A DNA stretch of 52,687 bases from VRUE01 sp963703895 (GTDB lineage: Bacteria; Actinomycetota; Thermoleophilia; Solirubrobacterales; 70-9): the NCBI GenBank assembly GCA_963703895.1, contig CAVPFX010000004.1, forward strand, positions 1-52,687. Reading direction: 5' to 3'. The stretch's first letter is position 1. Every line of letters starts with the position of its first letter. Below the pieces are notes generated by a model. The model had not been told where the DNA came from. It ran no database searches and saw only the letters and a list, made by a program, of their open reading frames with translations. Shown piece after piece: positions 40,970 through 50,409 of the stretch. The position numbers and the translations under genes are program-made.

Positions 40970-41056
40970 TCGGAGACGCGATCATACGGTCTGCGCACCG
41001 GGGAAAGGTAAAGTCGCCCACTTCGGACCCCAACCTCCAGCAGAAAGGTGCCGCCG

Positions 41057-42262
41057 TTGGCGTTCTCGAGCACTGCCCCACTGCGCCGTGAGATCGAGGC
41101 GCGCATCCCCGAGCGACCCTTCACGGTCGAGTTCTGGGACGGAACGCGCCTGTCCCCCACCGCCGGCGCCGGACCAACCTTCTACGTGCGCTCGCCGCGC
41201 GCCGCCGCCCATCTGCTGCGGGCGCCGGGACAGCTCGGCCTCGGCCGCGCCTACGTCAGCGGCGATATCGAGGTCGACGACATGGACGCCGTGATCGCGA
41301 TGCTCGACGAGTGGCAGCCGCCCTCGTTGGAAGGTGCCGACAAGCGCGCCCTGCTGCTGGGCGCGGTGCGGGCAGCGGGGATAACAAAGCCGCCGCCCCG
41401 ACCGCGGGCCGAGCTGCGCCCCAGCGGCAAGCGCCACAGCAAGGAGCGCGATGCGCGCGCCGTGCGCCACCACTACGACGTCTCCAACGACTTCTTCGAG
41501 CTCTTCCTCGGCGAGACGATGGTCTACAGCTGCGCGATCTTCTCGCGCGGGGCGACGACCCTGAAGCAGGCGCAGGAAGAGAAGCTGGAGACGGTCGCCC
41601 GCAAGCTGGCGCTGAAAGAGGGCGATCGCGTGCTCGACGTCGGCTGCGGCTGGGGAGGATTCCCGCTCTGGGCGGCGAGGAAGCACGGGGCCAGCGTGGT
41701 CGGCATCACCCTCTCCGCCCCCCAGGCCGAGAAGGCGCGGCAACGGGCCGAGGAGGCCGGGGTCGCCGACCGGGTCGAGATCCACGTCATGGACTACCGC
41801 GACCTCGCCGGCGAGCGCTTCGACGCGATCGCCAGCATCGGCATGGTCGAGCACGTCGGCGCCTCCCAGATCGACGTCTACGCCCAGACCCTCGCCGACC
41901 TGCTCGGGCCCGGCGGGCGACTGCTCAATCACGGCATCACCCGCCTGCGCCACACCGACGCCGAGGCCGGTGCTTTCTCGGAGCGCTACGTCTTCCCCGA
42001 CGCTGCCCCCCTGCACCTCTCGCGCAATTTGATGGCGCTCGAAAGAGCCGGCTTCGTCACCCACCACGTCGAGGACTTCGCCGCCGACTACGCCGAGACC
42101 CTGCGCCACTGGGCCCAGAACCTCGACGGGAACCTCGACGAGGCGATCCGCTTGGCCGGGCCCGAACGGGTGCGCGTCTGGCGGCTCTACCTGCGCGCCG
42201 CGCGCAACGGCTTCCTCTCGGGCTTCACGTCGATCTACCAGGCCCGCTGCAGCCTGGCTTAA
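41057..42262 (+). CDS. cfa: Cyclopropane-fatty-acyl-phospholipid synthase
   Basis: Transfers a methylene group from SAM to double bonds in membrane lipids. About 401 residues. I prefer the TTG at 41057 because AGAAAGG lies eight bases upstream; a GTG at 41048 would touch that site. Motifs: HHYDVSNDFFELFLGETMVY, SAM-binding VLDVGCGWGGFPLW, GITLSAPQ, MDYRDLAGERFDAIASIGMV EH and SGFTSIYQARCSLA at the end. Next to the desaturase, this gives a two-step membrane lipid modification. Mycolic-acid cyclopropane synthases are relatives, but nothing here suggests mycolates. Confidence 0.94.
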   Translation: MAFSSTAPLRREIEARIPERPFTVEFWDGTRLSPTAGAGPTFYVRSPRAAAHLLRAPGQLGLGRAYVSGDIEVDDMDAVIAMLDEWQPPSLEGADKRALLLGAVRAAGITKPPPRPRAELRPSGKRHSKERDARAVRHHYDVSNDFFELFLGETMVYSCAIFSRGATTLKQAQEEKLETVARKLALKEGDRVLDVGCGWGGFPLWAARKHGASVVGITLSAPQAEKARQRAEEAGVADRVEIHVMDYRDLAGERFDAIASIGMVEHVGASQIDVYAQTLADLLGPGGRLLNHGITRLRHTDAEAGAFSERYVFPDAAPLHLSRNLMALERAGFVTHHVEDFAADYAETLRHWAQNLDGNLDEAIRLAGPERVRVWRLYLRAARNGFLSGFTSIYQARCSLA

Positions 42263-42308
42263 TCGAAGCTACTCGCCGGAGTGCCGTAAACGAGCTAGTT
42301 TTTTTACC

Positions 42309-42617
42309 GTGGCCACGGCGGCAGCGAAGGCGGAGGGTCAGGCACACTGGCTGGAGGTCATTGCCGACCCGGTGCGCTTGCAGATCCTGCGCAAGCTGAG
42401 CCGGGTCGAGGACGCCACCACCTCGGAGCTGGCGAGCGATGGACCGGCGAGCTACCAGACGCTGCGCCGCCACCTCGAGGCGCTTGAGGCCTCCGGCCTG
42501 ATCCGCGCCAAGGCCGGCGTCAGCGAGGGCGAAAACGGCAGGCCGGCGACACGCTTCAGTCTCGATCCGAACCTGCGGGAGAGCGTGCGCTCGGCAATAG
42601 CCGGTCGAGCCAGCTAG
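42309..42617 (+). CDS. Winged-helix (ArsR-like) DNA-binding protein
   Basis: 102 residues, start GTG at 42309 directly after TTTTTTTACC with no ribosome binding site, so possibly leaderless. HTH: HWLEVIADPVRLQILRKLSR, TTSELASDGPASYQTLRRHL EALEASGLI and wing GENGRPATRFSLDP. It lacks metal-binding cysteines. Its last 62 bases overlap the end of the convergent MMPL transporter gene. Targets could be the upstream cfa or itself. Confidence 0.85.
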   Translation: MATAAAKAEGQAHWLEVIADPVRLQILRKLSRVEDATTSELASDGPASYQTLRRHLEALEASGLIRAKAGVSEGENGRPATRFSLDPNLRESVRSAIAGRAS

Positions 42618-45600
42618 GCATCCACCAGCACCACCTGCCGAGCCGGTTCATCATTGCCGGCACGACGATCAGGCGCACGAGGAAGGCGTCGATGGCGACG
42701 GCCACGGCTTGCGCCACGCCGAAGTTGCGGATCGTCATGAAGTTCGAGACGGAGAAAGCGAGGAAGACGGAGATCATGATCACCGCCGCGCCAGTGACGA
42801 CGTGGGCGGTGCGATCGAGGCCGCCGGCAACCGCGGCGCGGGTCGAGCCGGTGCGCACGTATTCCTCGCGTATGCGGGCGAAGACGAAGACCTCGTAGTC
42901 GATCGCCAGCCCGAACATCACCATCATCGTCGCCGGGATCACGGTGGCGTCGATGTAGCCCGGGCCACCGAACAGGGAGCCGTCGAAGAGCAGGGCGAGC
43001 ACGCCGAAGCTGGCGCTGACGGTGAGCAGGTTGATCAGTGCGGCCAGGAGCGGGATCGTCAGCGATCGCAGAACCGGGATCAGGACGAGGAGGGTGACGA
43101 GCGAGAGCGCCAAGCGCATCAGGGGGGACTGGTCGCGGACGGCGTCGTTGACCGCGATCTCCGCCGGGGCGACCCCACCGACGACGACCTCCGCGCCCGT
43201 CTCGCGGGCGAGGCCGGCGGCGTCCTCTTCGAGCCGGTCCTTGGTCTGACGGGCGCTCTCGCTGGTCGGCGGGTCGCGCGGGACGATCAGCATGCGAGCG
43301 TCCATGCCGCCGCGGTTGAGATTGATCAAGGCGTCGAGTTGACTGCGCCGCCGCGGCGCGCTTCCGTCGAGTCCGGCAAGGATGAAGTAGGCAGATTTGA
43401 AGAGGCCGGGCGAGCGCCGCTGCAGCTGCGTCAGACCCGACTCGCCGCTCTGGCCCTTCAGTCCCGATTCGATCTTGCCGAGCCCGCTGTCGAGCAGCTT
43501 CGACTTCTGCGCTCCCTGCCCCAGGCCGCTGCTGAGCTGGCCGGCGCCGTTTTCGAGCAAGGTGAGGCCGCCCGTGAGGTGCTCGGCGCCGCTTCCCAGC
43601 TGCTGCAGGGCCGGCGGCAGCCTCTCGCCACCGCGATCCAGAGCTGTGGCCCCTCGGGAGACCTGCCGGCTGCCGCTCGCCAGGCGCCGCAGGCCACGGT
43701 CGAGCTTGTCGGAAGCGCCCGCGAGCTTTTCGATTCCCTCGCTGGCCTGGCGGCCCTGCTTGTCGAGGCGCGAGGAGAGGTAAAGGCCGACGCCAAACTG
43801 GCCGTCCGCCCTTTCGACTCCGGCAGCGACGCCTTCGTAAGAGGGGTCGACGCTTTCTCCCGTGCGGATGTCCTTGCCGGTGAGGCGCAGGTTGGCTTCT
43901 TCGACCGCGGCCAGGGCGGCGGCGTACTCGGGATCGCCGCGCCCGACCGACATCCGCTGCAATGCCTGCCAAGCGGCGGCGAGTCGTTCTTCGGTTCCCC
44001 CCAGCGGCGGCCCGACTTCGGCCAGCCGATCTTCGCCCGAGTGCATCGCGTTCTCGAGCAAGCGGGTGCTGTCGGTGAGCTCCCCGGTTCGTTCCTCCGC
44101 CTTGCTGAGCGCGTCCGCCAGGCGACCGGCGCCGCTGCTCGCCCTGGCGGTGCCCCGCGCCACCTTGCCGCTCCCCTCGCCCACCCGGCCCAGGCCCTCG
44201 CTCAGCTGCCGCGAGCCCTGGCCGACCTTCTGCAGGGCGCCGGCCAGGGCGCCGGCGCCGCCGTGGGCGGCGCCGATTCCCGCTTCGAGCTGGCCCGAGC
44301 CGGCCGCCGCCTCGCGCAACCCGCTGGCGGCGAGCGAGGCGCCCCGGTGGGCTTTGCCGATCCCCTTGGCGAGGCGATCGAGGCCGCGTTCCTGCTTGGC
44401 CAGCTCCGATTCGATCCCGCTGGCGCGTTCGGCTCCGCGGGCGATCGGCCTGAAGCCGGCCATCGTCTGGACCCCGGGGTCTCGTTCGACCTCGCCCTGG
44501 AAGCGGGCCAGCGCGCGCAGGCGCGCGAGCGTGGTGACCGGCGTGCCGCGCCCGTCGACGATGACTTCCATCGGCGCCGCCCAGCCAGGCCCAAGCGCGT
44601 CTTCGACTGCTTCCTGCTGCTCGCGGCCGGAGTCCCCGGGCGGGAGGAAGGCGATGCTGGCCGCACCGGAGTTGAGCGTGAAGGCCCAGCCGGAGAGGAC
44701 GACGAGGAGGAAGACAATCGCGACGACGGCACCGGGACGGTTGGCGATCCGGCGTGACCAGCGCAACGGCGCGACCCGCCCCGGCTGGCGCATCGGCAGG
44801 GACCAGCGGTCGAGGTTGTCGCCCAGCACCGTCACCAGCGCCGGCACGACCACGATCGCCGAGACCATGCTGAGCAGGGTCGCCGCGATCACCGCGATCG
44901 CGGCCGAGCGGGCGATCGAACCGGGCAGGATCATCGCGGCGACGAGCATCGCGAAGATCAGCCCGCAGCCAGCCGGGACCACCGAGCGCGCGGTCGCCAT
45001 TACCGTCGCCCGGACGGCCTCCTCCAGGTTGCCCTCGCGCTTGCGCCTCTCCTCGCGAAAGCGGGAGATGACCAGGAGCGAGTAGTCGACCCCGAGCGCC
45101 AGCCCCATCATCCCGACGATGCCGATGGCGAAGAGGTCGAGCTGGACGAAGCCGTTGAGGATGCTGAGCACCCCCCGGGTCGCCGCCACCACGCCACCGC
45201 CGATGAGGATCGGCATCACGGCCGCGATCACGGATCTGAAGACGAGCAAGAGGACGATCAGCAGGATCGGCACCGCGATCAGCTCACCCAGCTTCGTCGC
45301 CCGGTCGCTGGCGCTGCGCAGCGACTCGATCACCATCGGCAAGCCGGCGATGCTGGCGCGGACCGGCCCGTGGACCCGGGCATCGACGGTGCGCTGCACG
45401 GGGGGAAGCACACCCGTGATGCCTTCCTTGGCTTCATTCGACTGGATGCGAACGATCAGGGCAGCGACGTTGGGTGAGGGACTGAGGCCGTCGATCGCCC
45501 CGCCGGCGGCCCAGGGCGTGATCACCAGCATGCGCGGCTTCGCTTCGAGGCTCGCCGCCAGCCGCCGTCCCTGTGCCTCGACCTGGGCGTGCGGTCCGCG

Positions 45601-45849
45601 CAGCATCACCACCAGCGCGTGGTCGCTGCCGAACTCCTGCAGGGCGATTTCGTGAGCGCGCTTGCTGCCGGTGCCATCGACGTAGAGCGGGTGGATGCTG
45701 AGCTCGTGATCGAGGTTGCGGCCGACGAAGGCAAGCGCGGCGACGATCACGATCCAGATGCCGACGACGAGCCGGGAGCGCCGCGTCGCCAAGCCAGCGA
45801 TGCCGAGCAGCAATCCCGAGCGCCGCGAGCGCCGCGCGTCGGCGCTCAC
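42556..45849 (-). CDS. MMPL-family RND transporter with long heptad-repeat loop
   Basis: 1097 residues. Two MMPL halves: helices at about 25-45 and 190-370 (IGIVGMMGLALGVDYSLLVI SRFREE) and again at about 890-1070 (MVMFGLAIDYEVFVFARIRE). The GxxxDY motif of the proton-relay region is present in both halves (LALGVDYS, LAIDYE). Between them is an extracytoplasmic region of about 450 residues. Much of it (about 500-800) repeats Gly-x-x-x-Leu-x-x-Gly units (SRQLSEGLGRVGEGSGKVAR), as in YhgE/Pip-type proteins. MMPL proteins export lipids or lipoglycans. GTG start overlaps the stop of the secreted-protein gene upstream (45846-45849), so the two are coupled. Confidence 0.92.
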   Translation of the reverse strand: MSADARRSRRSGLLLGIAGLATRRSRLVVGIWIVIVAALAFVGRNLDHELSIHPLYVDGTGSKRAHEIALQEFGSDHALVVMLRGPHAQVEAQGRRLAASLEAKPRMLVITPWAAGGAIDGLSPSPNVAALIVRIQSNEAKEGITGVLPPVQRTVDARVHGPVRASIAGLPMVIESLRSASDRATKLGELIAVPILLIVLLLVFRSVIAAVMPILIGGGVVAATRGVLSILNGFVQLDLFAIGIVGMMGLALGVDYSLLVISRFREERRKREGNLEEAVRATVMATARSVVPAGCGLIFAMLVAAMILPGSIARSAAIAVIAATLLSMVSAIVVVPALVTVLGDNLDRWSLPMRQPGRVAPLRWSRRIANRPGAVVAIVFLLVVLSGWAFTLNSGAASIAFLPPGDSGREQQEAVEDALGPGWAAPMEVIVDGRGTPVTTLARLRALARFQGEVERDPGVQTMAGFRPIARGAERASGIESELAKQERGLDRLAKGIGKAHRGASLAASGLREAAAGSGQLEAGIGAAHGGAGALAGALQKVGQGSRQLSEGLGRVGEGSGKVARGTARASSGAGRLADALSKAEERTGELTDSTRLLENAMHSGEDRLAEVGPPLGGTEERLAAAWQALQRMSVGRGDPEYAAALAAVEEANLRLTGKDIRTGESVDPSYEGVAAGVERADGQFGVGLYLSSRLDKQGRQASEGIEKLAGASDKLDRGLRRLASGSRQVSRGATALDRGGERLPPALQQLGSGAEHLTGGLTLLENGAGQLSSGLGQGAQKSKLLDSGLGKIESGLKGQSGESGLTQLQRRSPGLFKSAYFILAGLDGSAPRRRSQLDALINLNRGGMDARMLIVPRDPPTSESARQTKDRLEEDAAGLARETGAEVVVGGVAPAEIAVNDAVRDQSPLMRLALSLVTLLVLIPVLRSLTIPLLAALINLLTVSASFGVLALLFDGSLFGGPGYIDATVIPATMMVMFGLAIDYEVFVFARIREEYVRTGSTRAAVAGGLDRTAHVVTGAAVIMISVFLAFSVSNFMTIRNFGVAQAVAVAIDAFLVRLIVVPAMMNRLGRWCWWMPSWLDRLLPSARSPAGSDRD

Positions 45850-48428
45850 CGGGCGCCGGCCGATCCGCAGCCCGAGCCGCTAGCGAGGTTCGATCGCGAG
45901 CGTCTCTGGGAGCCGTTCTGCGCGGTGGCGCGGAGCTCGACCGCGAGGCCGCGTGGGTGACCGTGGGAACAGGGGTCGACGCCGAGGGAGAGCAGGCTCT
46001 GGCTTGACGATCCCAGCCGCATGCCGAACTCGGAGAGGGGGATGTCGGGAAGCCCGGCCAGCCTGGTGACGAAGCGGCCGTGGTCGTTTTCCGTGCTGCC
46101 GTGAACAGCGAGCTCGACCCCACCGCCGGCGAGAGCCACCCAGAGGTCGGGGTTGCCGCCATCGCGGGGCTGCACGACGTAGACCGAGCCGCTGAGGGGT
46201 TGGTCTAGCAGCGGCGTCCGCGCCCGGGCCGTTCCAACCTTCGAACCCGTTGGACAGAGGCTTCTGCGGGCGTCGGGACGCGAGCAGATCTCCTTCAGCC
46301 CGCCGATGTTCAGCTTCAGAGCGGGTGGCATCGTCAGCGCCAGCGAGCGCAGGCCGGCATCGGCCCGACGGAAACGGGCGGAGACGCGCAGGCCAACCGG
46401 CGCCTGCTTTCGCAGTCGCTCACGACCGGCGAGAGCCACGTGCAGCCGCGGCACGAAGCCGAGGCGCCCGCAGCCGCTGACCCGGTAGGGACTGCTCAGC
46501 GCCACCGTGCCGCCTTCCTCAGGGGTGAGGGTCCCGTCGAGCGTGTGCGGGCCACAGGAGGTTGGATTGCGGAGGAGCCCGGGGCGATCCAGCGCGAGCG
46601 AGATCGCCTGGAAGCGAATCGGCACGCCGGCGACCACACTCGGCAGGCGGTCGGTGGCAACCTCCACCCGGCCGCTGCGCCCTTCGATCTGGGCCGTCGC
46701 TCGGAATGCCACCGTGCCGAGGTCGAAGGGACCGATCGCGGCCTGGAAGACGATCACCAGGCTGAACGGCGCGCGGCGGTACGGCCCGGCGACATAGGCG
46801 GTGCCGGAGAGCACCGCGGGGCTCGGCCCGGAGCCGACCTCGGCCCGGGCCGAGCCCACGCGGCTGGTGGCGGCACAGCTGCCGCTGGCGGCGAGCGACT
46901 CCGGACAGCTCTCGACCGAGCCCAGGGCGGCGCTGAGCCCGGATGGCAGGGTCAAGCTGAACTGGGCCGGCAGCCCTTCGCCGGAGCGTCGCCGGAGCGT
47001 CGCGGAAAAGGAGCTGGCCTTGCCCGCCCGGTGATTCGAAGCGGATACGAGCAGCTGCGGGGCGAAGGGCAGCAGTCCCGGGCAGGCCAACCCCGGCAGG
47101 GCGCTGGCGATCGTCACCGCCGCCGCCGAGTCGACCGTGGGGCCACCCCCGTAGGGGACGAAGCGGGCCTCGCCGCGCCCTGGGCCACAAGCGAGCGGCG
47201 CGGCGAGAAGAGCCCTGGGCCCACCGTCGAGGTTCATCGCGATCTGACCGATCGCCACCTGGGGCAGGTCGCGAAGGGTGGCGGTGAGACGACCGCTGAG
47301 CGGATCCGGCTGCAGGCTGGTGATGAACTTGAAGACGACGCCGGGCCCGGGCGCGACGATGAAGAGCCGGAAGCGTTCGCTCCCTCGCTGCTCGCCGAGG
47401 TAGACCGTGCCGAGCAACGGTTCCGGCAGGGCCGCCGAGGCGAGTTCGACCGTCCCGACCGCGGCGGCCGCGGGGCAGGTCGCCGCCGCCCCGTTGCCCA
47501 GCCCGAGCTCGGCGTCGCTGCACAGCGCCAGCCCCGCGGCCCCTCCAGGGGAGACCGTGAGCCCGGCCGGCAGCTCAACCGAGACGTCCTTCATCTGGGC
47601 GCTCGCTAGTTCGCCTTCTTCTCCTTCGGGCATGCTCAGGGTCATCCGCATCCCGGTCGGCGAGTCGGCAACGGGATTGCTCAGCCGCAAACCGAGCCGA
47701 GGGGCGAAGCGCAAGCCCTCGCAGCCGCTGAGCGGGCCGGCTTCGGCGCTCTCGCTGAGCCAGGGGGCGCCTTCCACACGCGAGCGCGTCCGCAGGGTGA
47801 AGGCGAGCGAGTCACAGGACGATGGCGTGGTGAGGAAAGGCCGGGATGGAGCGACGGGAGCTTCTTGGTGGTCGGCCGGCACCCCCCAGAACTCGATCCG
47901 CGCTTCGCTCGGCGCTCCTTCCGCGAGGTCGTTGGCTTCGAAGGTGACGCCGAAGTCGTCGGGCCGCAGCGTCAGCCGAAAGGGGATCGGCAGGCCGGCC
48001 CTCGAGGTGAACGAGGCGACCTGGCCGGGTTCGGATTCGAGCAGGAAGATCGGCAGCGATTCACCGGAGGAGCCGAAGCTGATGATCCCCACCTGGCTCT
48101 CGGACGGGCATTCCTCGCCTTCTTCGTGAGCCTGGCGCGGGCAGGCCGGCACCGCCGCCGGATCGCCGCCGAACCCGGGCGGCATCTCAATCGCGATGTC
48201 CCTGGCGGAGGTCCCGCTGCCTTCGGTTTCAAGCGCAAAATCGATCTGGAAGCGATCGGGGTGGGCGCCGGCGCGATCCTCCGCGTTGCCTTCGGAATCC
48301 AGCATCCGCACCGAGAAGTTGGCGATCCCGAATTCGGCGGCGGAGGCAGCGGAGACCGGGCCCGCGACTACGAGCAACCCCAAGATGACCAGCAGTAGTC
48401 CCGATGCCCTGCGTACGTGAAGAGCCAA
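45846..48428 (-). CDS. Large secreted three-repeat protein (intact paralogue of 24173-27045)
   Basis: 860 residues with signal peptide (ASGLLLVILGLLVVAGPVSAA). Starts EFGIANFSVRMLDSEGNAED and AGAHPDRFQIDFALE as in the paralogue. Three units follow the pattern C...CP..S.VG...P L.G..Y: CSDAELGLGNGAAATCPAAA, CPESLAASGSCAATSRVG and CSRPDARRSLCPTGSKVG. Between units 1 and 2 lies FKFITSLQPDPLSGRLTATL, which shows that the other copy is one protein split by a frameshift. The end is GSQRRSRSNLASGSGCGSAG. Cotranscribed and coupled with the MMPL transporter, so it may act with it at the cell surface. Function unknown. Confidence 0.85.
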   Translation of the reverse strand: MALHVRRASGLLLVILGLLVVAGPVSAASAAEFGIANFSVRMLDSEGNAEDRAGAHPDRFQIDFALETEGSGTSARDIAIEMPPGFGGDPAAVPACPRQAHEEGEECPSESQVGIISFGSSGESLPIFLLESEPGQVASFTSRAGLPIPFRLTLRPDDFGVTFEANDLAEGAPSEARIEFWGVPADHQEAPVAPSRPFLTTPSSCDSLAFTLRTRSRVEGAPWLSESAEAGPLSGCEGLRFAPRLGLRLSNPVADSPTGMRMTLSMPEGEEGELASAQMKDVSVELPAGLTVSPGGAAGLALCSDAELGLGNGAAATCPAAAAVGTVELASAALPEPLLGTVYLGEQRGSERFRLFIVAPGPGVVFKFITSLQPDPLSGRLTATLRDLPQVAIGQIAMNLDGGPRALLAAPLACGPGRGEARFVPYGGGPTVDSAAAVTIASALPGLACPGLLPFAPQLLVSASNHRAGKASSFSATLRRRSGEGLPAQFSLTLPSGLSAALGSVESCPESLAASGSCAATSRVGSARAEVGSGPSPAVLSGTAYVAGPYRRAPFSLVIVFQAAIGPFDLGTVAFRATAQIEGRSGRVEVATDRLPSVVAGVPIRFQAISLALDRPGLLRNPTSCGPHTLDGTLTPEEGGTVALSSPYRVSGCGRLGFVPRLHVALAGRERLRKQAPVGLRVSARFRRADAGLRSLALTMPPALKLNIGGLKEICSRPDARRSLCPTGSKVGTARARTPLLDQPLSGSVYVVQPRDGGNPDLWVALAGGGVELAVHGSTENDHGRFVTRLAGLPDIPLSEFGMRLGSSSQSLLSLGVDPCSHGHPRGLAVELRATAQNGSQRRSRSNLASGSGCGSAGAR

Positions 48429-48554
48429 ACCTTCCCCTGCGCCATTTCGACGACGGCCTACTTCAACTCATGCTTCGGGACCAGTCGCTCAGCCTACGCG
48501 GGCGGGGTCCGGCAAACCAGGGTTTTTGCCAAAGATGTAAATAACCCTGATGGC
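48429..48554. promoter_or_regulatory. Upstream region of the secreted-protein/MMPL operon
   Basis: 126 bases with an AT-richer stretch near 48520-48545. CAGGGTT ... AACCCTG (about 48518-48549) is a 7-bp inverted repeat around 18-22 bases. On the minus strand TTATTTACATCTTTGGC is promoter-like, but I cannot define hexamers. Confidence 0.3.
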
Positions 48555-48723
48555 CTAGTAGGCATTGGCGCAACCCGCGTGTGCGGCCTGGCGAGCGCCG
48601 GGCCAAGCGGGGCAAGGACGCAGGGAGGCCGAATAGCAGCGCTATTCGGCCGACTGAGGACGCCGTGCCGCGCAGTGTCCGCCGCCGCCAGACGTGCGCG
48701 GGGGTTTCGCCAATGCCTACTAG
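48555..48723. repeat. 169-bp imperfect inverted repeat
   Basis: The outer ends CTAGTAGGCATTGGCG (48555-48570) and CGCCAATGCCTACTAG (48708-48723) are exact reverse complements. The centre is GGCCGAATAGC-AGC-GCTATTCGGCC, an 11-bp stem. The arms between are similarly GC-rich with many compensating matches. The right end covers the stop codon of the HAD gene (48720-48722). It contains no gene. It may be a miniature inverted-repeat element, a structured RNA or a strong terminator. Confidence 0.75.
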
Positions 48724-49400
48724 AGGGGAAAGCCGCTGCGCACGGACTCCAGCGCGTAGTCGGCACCGGCCTCGCGCAGCTGCTCAACGCTGTAGCTGCC
48801 GGTAGCGACGCCGACCACGGCGATCCCGGCGCCATGGCCGGCGATGACGTCACGCGGGGTGTCGCCGACGGCGACGCAAGCACCATCGTCGATCGTGCCG
48901 CCGGAGACGAGGGCACCGCGACCAAGCGCCGCCTTGGTCACCTCGGTGCGGTCGGCCGAGTCCGAGCCGTAGCCGCCGAAGCCGAAGAAGCGGTTCAGAT
49001 TGGCGCGGGCGAGCTTGATGTGCGCGGCGGCCTCGATGTTGCCGGTGACGAGGCCGAGCAGGGCGCCGGCTTCGATCAAGCGGTCGAGCAGTTCCTCGAT
49101 GCCGGGCATCACCCGGTAGCCCGGCGACTCGGCGACGGCGTCGGGCAGATGCTTGAGATAGCAGCCGATCGTCTTCGATCGCTCTTCCTGCGTCCCCTCG
49201 CGACCAATCACCTCACGGAAGACGATCGCGGCGATCTCGGGGTCGGTCATGCCGGCGTCGGTGTGTTCGGCAACGTTGGCCTCGACGCCGTGCAACTCCT
49301 CGAAGGCGCGCTGCCAGGCGACACCACCGGCACCACCGGTGACGAGAATCGTGCCGTCGATATCGAAGAGCACAGCGCGGATCGCCCCGTCATCACTCAC
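48720..49400 (-). CDS. HAD-superfamily phosphatase
   Basis: 226 residues, phosphoglycolate-phosphatase type by layout. Motif I LFDIDGT (nucleophile Asp13, acid Asp15), helical cap (about 25-95), motif II LGLVTGN, motif III Lys region (RTEVTKAAL) and motif IV VAVGDTPRDV. The substrate cannot be told. Its start overlaps the end of cydB by eight bases, so it is the last gene of the cydA-cydB operon and translated with it. Confidence 0.9.
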   Translation of the reverse strand: MSDDGAIRAVLFDIDGTILVTGGAGGVAWQRAFEELHGVEANVAEHTDAGMTDPEIAAIVFREVIGREGTQEERSKTIGCYLKHLPDAVAESPGYRVMPGIEELLDRLIEAGALLGLVTGNIEAAAHIKLARANLNRFFGFGGYGSDSADRTEVTKAALGRGALVSGGTIDDGACVAVGDTPRDVIAGHGAGIAVVGVATGSYSVEQLREAGADYALESVRSGFPL

Positions 49401-50409
49401 TGAGCAGCTCCTTCTGGGAGAGCCAGTAGAGCAAGCCGAGGGCGGGCAGGACGATGATCCCGGCGAAGAGGAAGACGATGATCACCGAGGTCAGGGTGTC
49501 GGTGGGAGCGGCGGCCTCGGAGATCTTCAGCGAGGTCGGCAGCAGGTAGGGGAACTGGGCGACGCCCCAACCCCAGATCACCGCGATCACGGCGCCGGCG
49601 GCGAGCGGGCGCAGCGGCCACGGCGGGGCACCCGGGCGGCGGGCCATCGCCAGCAGGATCGCGAGGACGCCGAGCCCGCAGAGGGCGGAGAGGATCACCA
49701 GCGGCAGGCCCTGGTCGATCAGGCGATCGAAGACGTAACGGGTTTCGGCGTGCAGCTCGACCAGACCGAAGACCGCGGCGACGCCGGCGAGGGCCGCGGC
49801 GGCGAGGGCGCGGCGGGCGAAGTAGCGCTGCATCTCGTCGTCGCGCCTGCGGCCGGCGTCGCCGATCAGGAAGACCGCCGCCAGGTAGGCGCCGCTGGCG
49901 ACGAACATCGCTCCGGTCAGCAGCGGCAGCGGCTGCAGCCAGCTCGAGAAGGCGGCGCCGTTGCCATCGGCCGGCACGTTGCCATCGGCGACCGCGCCGA
50001 CGACCGTGCCCATGAAGAAGGGGGTGAGCAACGAGGAGATCGCGAAGGTGGCGCCGGCGAGGCGGCGGCCGGAGAGCCCCTCGATCGACTTGCGGAAGGC
50101 GAACCCCGAGCCGCGCAGGACGATGCCGAGCGCGGCCAGGGCAATCGGCACGTAAAGGGTCGTCATCACCGCGCTGAAGGCCGGCGGGAAGGCGGTCCAG
50201 AGGACGACCAGGATGAAGATCAGCCAAACGTGGTTGGCCTCCCAGACCGGGGTCAGCGAACGCTGGATCGCGGCCCGCGGCCGCTCACCGCGCTCGGCCC
50301 CGCCGGCGACGAGGTCCCAGAAGCCACCGCCGAAGTCGGCGCCGCCGAAGAGGGCGTAGAACGTTGCCCCGAGCCAGAGGATCGCGGCGCAGATGTCGGC
50401 GCGGGTCAT
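49393..50409 (-). CDS. cydB: Cytochrome bd ubiquinol oxidase subunit II
   Basis: 338 residues from the ATG at 50409, which overlaps the cydA stop by four bases. About eight to nine helices. Family phrases: LWLGATFYALFGGADFGGGFWDLVAG, here seen in two halves, then SLTPVWEANHVWLIFILVVL and VLRGSGFAFRKSIEG, SLLTPFFMGTVVGAVADGNV. Together with cydA it forms the bd-type terminal oxidase, which reduces oxygen at low tension without pumping protons. Confidence 0.94.
   Translation of the reverse strand: MTRADICAAILWLGATFYALFGGADFGGGFWDLVAGGAERGERPRAAIQRSLTPVWEANHVWLIFILVVLWTAFPPAFSAVMTTLYVPIALAALGIVLRGSGFAFRKSIEGLSGRRLAGATFAISSLLTPFFMGTVVGAVADGNVPADGNGAAFSSWLQPLPLLTGAMFVASGAYLAAVFLIGDAGRRRDDEMQRYFARRALAAAALAGVAAVFGLVELHAETRYVFDRLIDQGLPLVILSALCGLGVLAILLAMARRPGAPPWPLRPLAAGAVIAVIWGWGVAQFPYLLPTSLKISEAAAPTDTLTSVIIVFLFAGIIVLPALGLLYWLSQKELLSE

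Noticed and set aside
42262..42308. Terminator between cfa and the winged-helix gene
   Set aside because: There is a T7 run, but no stem of useful length directly before it.
43000..44757. 682-codon plus-strand frame opposite the MMPL gene
   Set aside because: Shadow of the transporter; the minus frame has two full MMPL halves.
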